DNA from: Aurantiochytrium sp. KH105
Lineage: Eukaryota; Sar; Bigyra; Thraustochytrida; Thraustochytriidae
DNA: 64,000 nucleotides
Assembly (NCBI GenBank): GCA_003116975.1
Contig: BGKB01000097.1
Coordinates: 62,001-126,000, forward strand
Direction: 5' to 3'
Shown here in pieces: positions 62,801-64,000 of this stretch. The position numbers were made by a program, and so were the translations under genes. Positions within the stretch are counted from its first letter, which is position 1; every line of letters starts with the position of its first letter. Below the pieces are notes generated by a model. That model had not been told where the DNA came from and did not search any database. It saw only the letters and a program-made list of their open reading frames with translations.

Positions 62801-64000
62801 TTCCTCCTCGTCGTCGGCAAGCACAAGTCGATCCTTGCACTGTCGCGCTGTTTCTACGTCTGCCTCAATTCTGGTCATGTACCCAAGCTTGTAAAATTTA
62901 GCGGCGACCACCGCAGCGAGGGTCTCGTCGAGCCGATCGCTCTGTTCGTACAAGAGACGCGCCAGGAGCGCGACGCCAAGTCTTGACTCTTTATGGGCTG
63001 CAATCTGAACAAGACGAACGGGATCGGCGCCGCGCGCAGCGCGTATGAATACCGCGCGCGCACGAAAGCTGGCCTCATGCAAACCAATGACTTCGCACCA
63101 CTCGCCGGCAAAGCCCACGTCTTGAATCGCACAGTAGTCCAAGCCCGCTTCGTCGCGTGCCGCCCAAAGATCGACCGCAGCACAAATACCTTCATCCAGA
63201 CCCTCCAGGACTTGCTCACAGGCCCCGAGCCAAAATCGAGCCGAGATAGTATCGCCTTCGTCCTCCGACACTTCGAGCGCCTCTCCGCAAAGCTCGGCCG
63301 CGCGGGCCAATCGTTGCATCTTCGATTCTTCACCATCGTCTTCGTGCGTACTATCGCTGCGTCCAGGCAATTTATCCAGGCCAATGCTGCGCACAACAAG
63401 GTAGCGCGCATGCTCAATATCAATAAGAGCTCGCTCCGGCGCATCGACGCAACGGGCTCTCGCGTCGTCGACCAGCGCGTCAGCCAAAGAAGGATCGCCG
63501 AGCGACATGAATGCATCAAGCTGAGTCCGCAACATAATTCGTGTCCACATGTTCTGGTCGTTGCTCTCAAGATCGACCGCATCACTGATGTCAGCCATGA
63601 CACCACGCACGTGTCCCTCTCCGGCTTCGACAAGGGCTTGCGTGCACCTGCAGAACGCGGTAACATCGGGAATTTCCCCCTCGGCAACTTGAGCAGCAAT
63701 TGCCCTGGCAAAGGCGTCCCGCGCATCTGCAAGGCGCTCTGCACGTTGCAGACAAACGGCGAGGATCTTGAAGCGTTCTCCCAGAGAGACTTGTGTCGAC
63801 GAAGACGACGAGTCCATGAGCTGAGTTGAAACTTGCAAGAATTTCACTGCTGACTCATATGAAGCCTCATTAAAGAATCTCGCGCCGACGTTGTACGCAG
63901 CATTGGCCACACTTCGTCCCAGAGACTCATCTTGTCGGGCAATCTTTTGCATTTTGGTCAAGTGAGCAAGAGCTGCGTCCACGTCGTTTGCAGCAGCGCT
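59897..64000 (-). CDS. ESP1: Separase, sister-chromatid cohesion protease (5' end outside the window)
   Basis: The frame is open to the right edge; 1367 residues are visible and no start codon is in the window. The C-terminus is a C50 peptidase: FLYCGHGSGEELLA holds the catalytic His (codon at 60,251-60,253), SLLMGCSSGKLRAQGIFEPA the catalytic Cys (60,173-60,175), then VVANLWDVTDKDIDRFTLAM and GAAPVCIGVP, all strongly conserved. LILVLDETLQGIPFEAMPAL is the conserved strand before the active site. The N-terminal part is alpha-helical, TPR-like. Separase cuts the cohesin kleisin at anaphase. A SAP motif (about 60,710-60,829) lies in a disordered, partly acidic linker before the protease. The gene shows no introns in the window. 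Confidence 0.93.
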   Translation of the reverse strand, partial: SAAANDVDAALAHLTKMQKIARQDESLGRSVANAAYNVGARFFNEASYESAVKFLQVSTQLMDSSSSSTQVSLGERFKILAVCLQRAERLADARDAFARAIAAQVAEGEIPDVTAFCRCTQALVEAGEGHVRGVMADISDAVDLESNDQNMWTRIMLRTQLDAFMSLGDPSLADALVDDARARCVDAPERALIDIEHARYLVVRSIGLDKLPGRSDSTHEDDGEESKMQRLARAAELCGEALEVSEDEGDTISARFWLGACEQVLEGLDEGICAAVDLWAARDEAGLDYCAIQDVGFAGEWCEVIGLHEASFRARAVFIRAARGADPVRLVQIAAHKESRLGVALLARLLYEQSDRLDETLAAVVAAKFYKLGYMTRIEADVETARQCKDRLVLADDEEEKGDDTGKREGTKSQTERSTGLGEFVGVLESRVHDAMASLDPDEQADEYATCTFLLASLAFASTTDSALVLDTAVKALKLRATCQEAPEGPLAVTGLNWKHVNDVVDCLELLCEIHLSRGDPRTARYYVERGRTLAERVGSDALLNRFQMLKGRVALLCGKPDDAEELLGSMKREQSRKVALQLVLSRASVALARRDVDAAAELVDDAEHAWRAFVDQTEGGRRLADQDEEVIAKLSGLDLAGASTSPPKGRARERCERSRLSVFADEARIQLLGLQGRLAVLQNQDPTRWLTKAAALGEGNAVLERHVCRAKVALGQAYFSSQSWAKGRATLENALESAVRVDASPETGRSLFRALAAARVRAQDTETWASSDWETAAMVHASFGMALSLERMRIWASNRCHELHMPWKHSLELGDAFARVCAGELPSTMTVCSIAALDDLGVLVVSRLTSSGQPLTLVLPLEQREEDLAVQMQDLIDAAEQTTKGTTVDSTASWDRSRKREWWTERKRLDQDLEQLLDRIEAKWLGPAAIALLAPTASALKVCEKTLESLTRKQLSGAGVSTKGASMEIFKVLVLAVISGVLSSGGALEEACQSLFAQAQSVVSDIVIGVREVAEKLASTSSEEKSAMATGKVQAKPPPQREAKAPAGFEPLPKAPSAMKVVELRAALADRGLRTSGLKKDLIARLEAFETDLQSADNGKELDTEDSSDEGDAGNVSAKEGAQEDEDAPNDMSKEGSLILVLDETLQGIPFEAMPALRKRCVSRMPSFAFIAERLKSLKKGVNVHGATYMVDPRGDLSGTAKTLAPFLESAGSRFGWHGSVGKLKSPSKGTEMLKQGLAESPVFLYCGHGSGEELLAREQLAQLDSCATSLLMGCSSGKLRAQGIFEPAGVVLAYVLAGSSAVVANLWDVTDKDIDRFTLAMLNAWLDDGQRLPAAVQDARESCKLRFLVGAAPVCIGVPLAVSRQ
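60710..60829 (-). other. SAP motif inside separase
   Basis: MKVVELRAALADRGLRTSGL followed by KKDLIARLEAFE: two amphipathic helices with the L-x-x-x-L-x-x-R/K-G-L-x-x-S/T-G-x-K-x-x-L-x-x-R-L spacing of SAP DNA-binding motifs. It is flanked by Pro/Ala/Lys-rich and acidic linkers. Confidence 0.85.

Overview
Nuclear DNA of a eukaryotic microbe. The window has large, mostly intron-free genes on both strands, strong GC bias, long low-complexity tracts (poly-Gln, poly-Asp, Arg/Ser, Gly-rich) and microsatellite-laden spacers. The protein kinase inside the receptor gene, with its HGDIKPRN loop, DLD in place of DFG and preceding ankyrin-like lead-in, and the associated TIR type resemble stramenopile proteins. 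A labyrinthulomycete (thraustochytrid-like) is my best guess, but this is inference from protein style, not from a species marker.

Layout. 0-2.1 kb: two tandem secreted PAN/apple-like cysteine-rich proteins on the minus strand, the first cut by the window edge. 3.0-4.0 kb: nitronate monooxygenase (-). 5.9-7.5 kb: L-type lectin cargo-receptor-like membrane protein (+). 7.85-11.3 kb: LIM-domain protein (-); a 381-bp intron near its 3' end leads to a hidden exon encoding a tail anchor. 12.1-15.0 kb: FAN1-like nuclease (-). 15.2-17.7 kb: PEX14 (-), divergent from signal peptide peptidase (+, 18.3-19.8 kb). 21.4-25.7 kb: ABCC-type ABC transporter (+). 26.1-27.0 kb: eIF3g-N-like protein with an RGG tail (+). 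28.3-29.8 kb: bZIP factor (-). 29.8-41.6 kb: nearly 12 kb with no gene I can support, full of short tandem repeats. 41.6-46.3 kb: LRR-DH-PH Rho exchange factor (-). 46.75-55.85 kb: a 26-exon gene (-) encoding an acidic N-terminus, 24 leucine-rich repeats each on its own exon, an ankyrin-like lead-in, a protein kinase and a TIR domain. 57.1-59.6 kb: zinc-finger protein resembling DUF6729 (-). 59.9 kb to the right edge: separase (-, 5' end outside the window) carrying a SAP motif.

The most interesting item is the LRR-kinase-TIR gene, which has the parts of an innate-immune receptor in an unusual order. Its exon-by-exon model keeps phase 2 at every junction and shows recent two-exon duplications. 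The separase with a SAP motif and the tail-anchored LIM protein come next. The other genes are housekeeping functions (peroxisome import, ER membrane proteolysis, DNA repair, translation) with no operon-like relationship.
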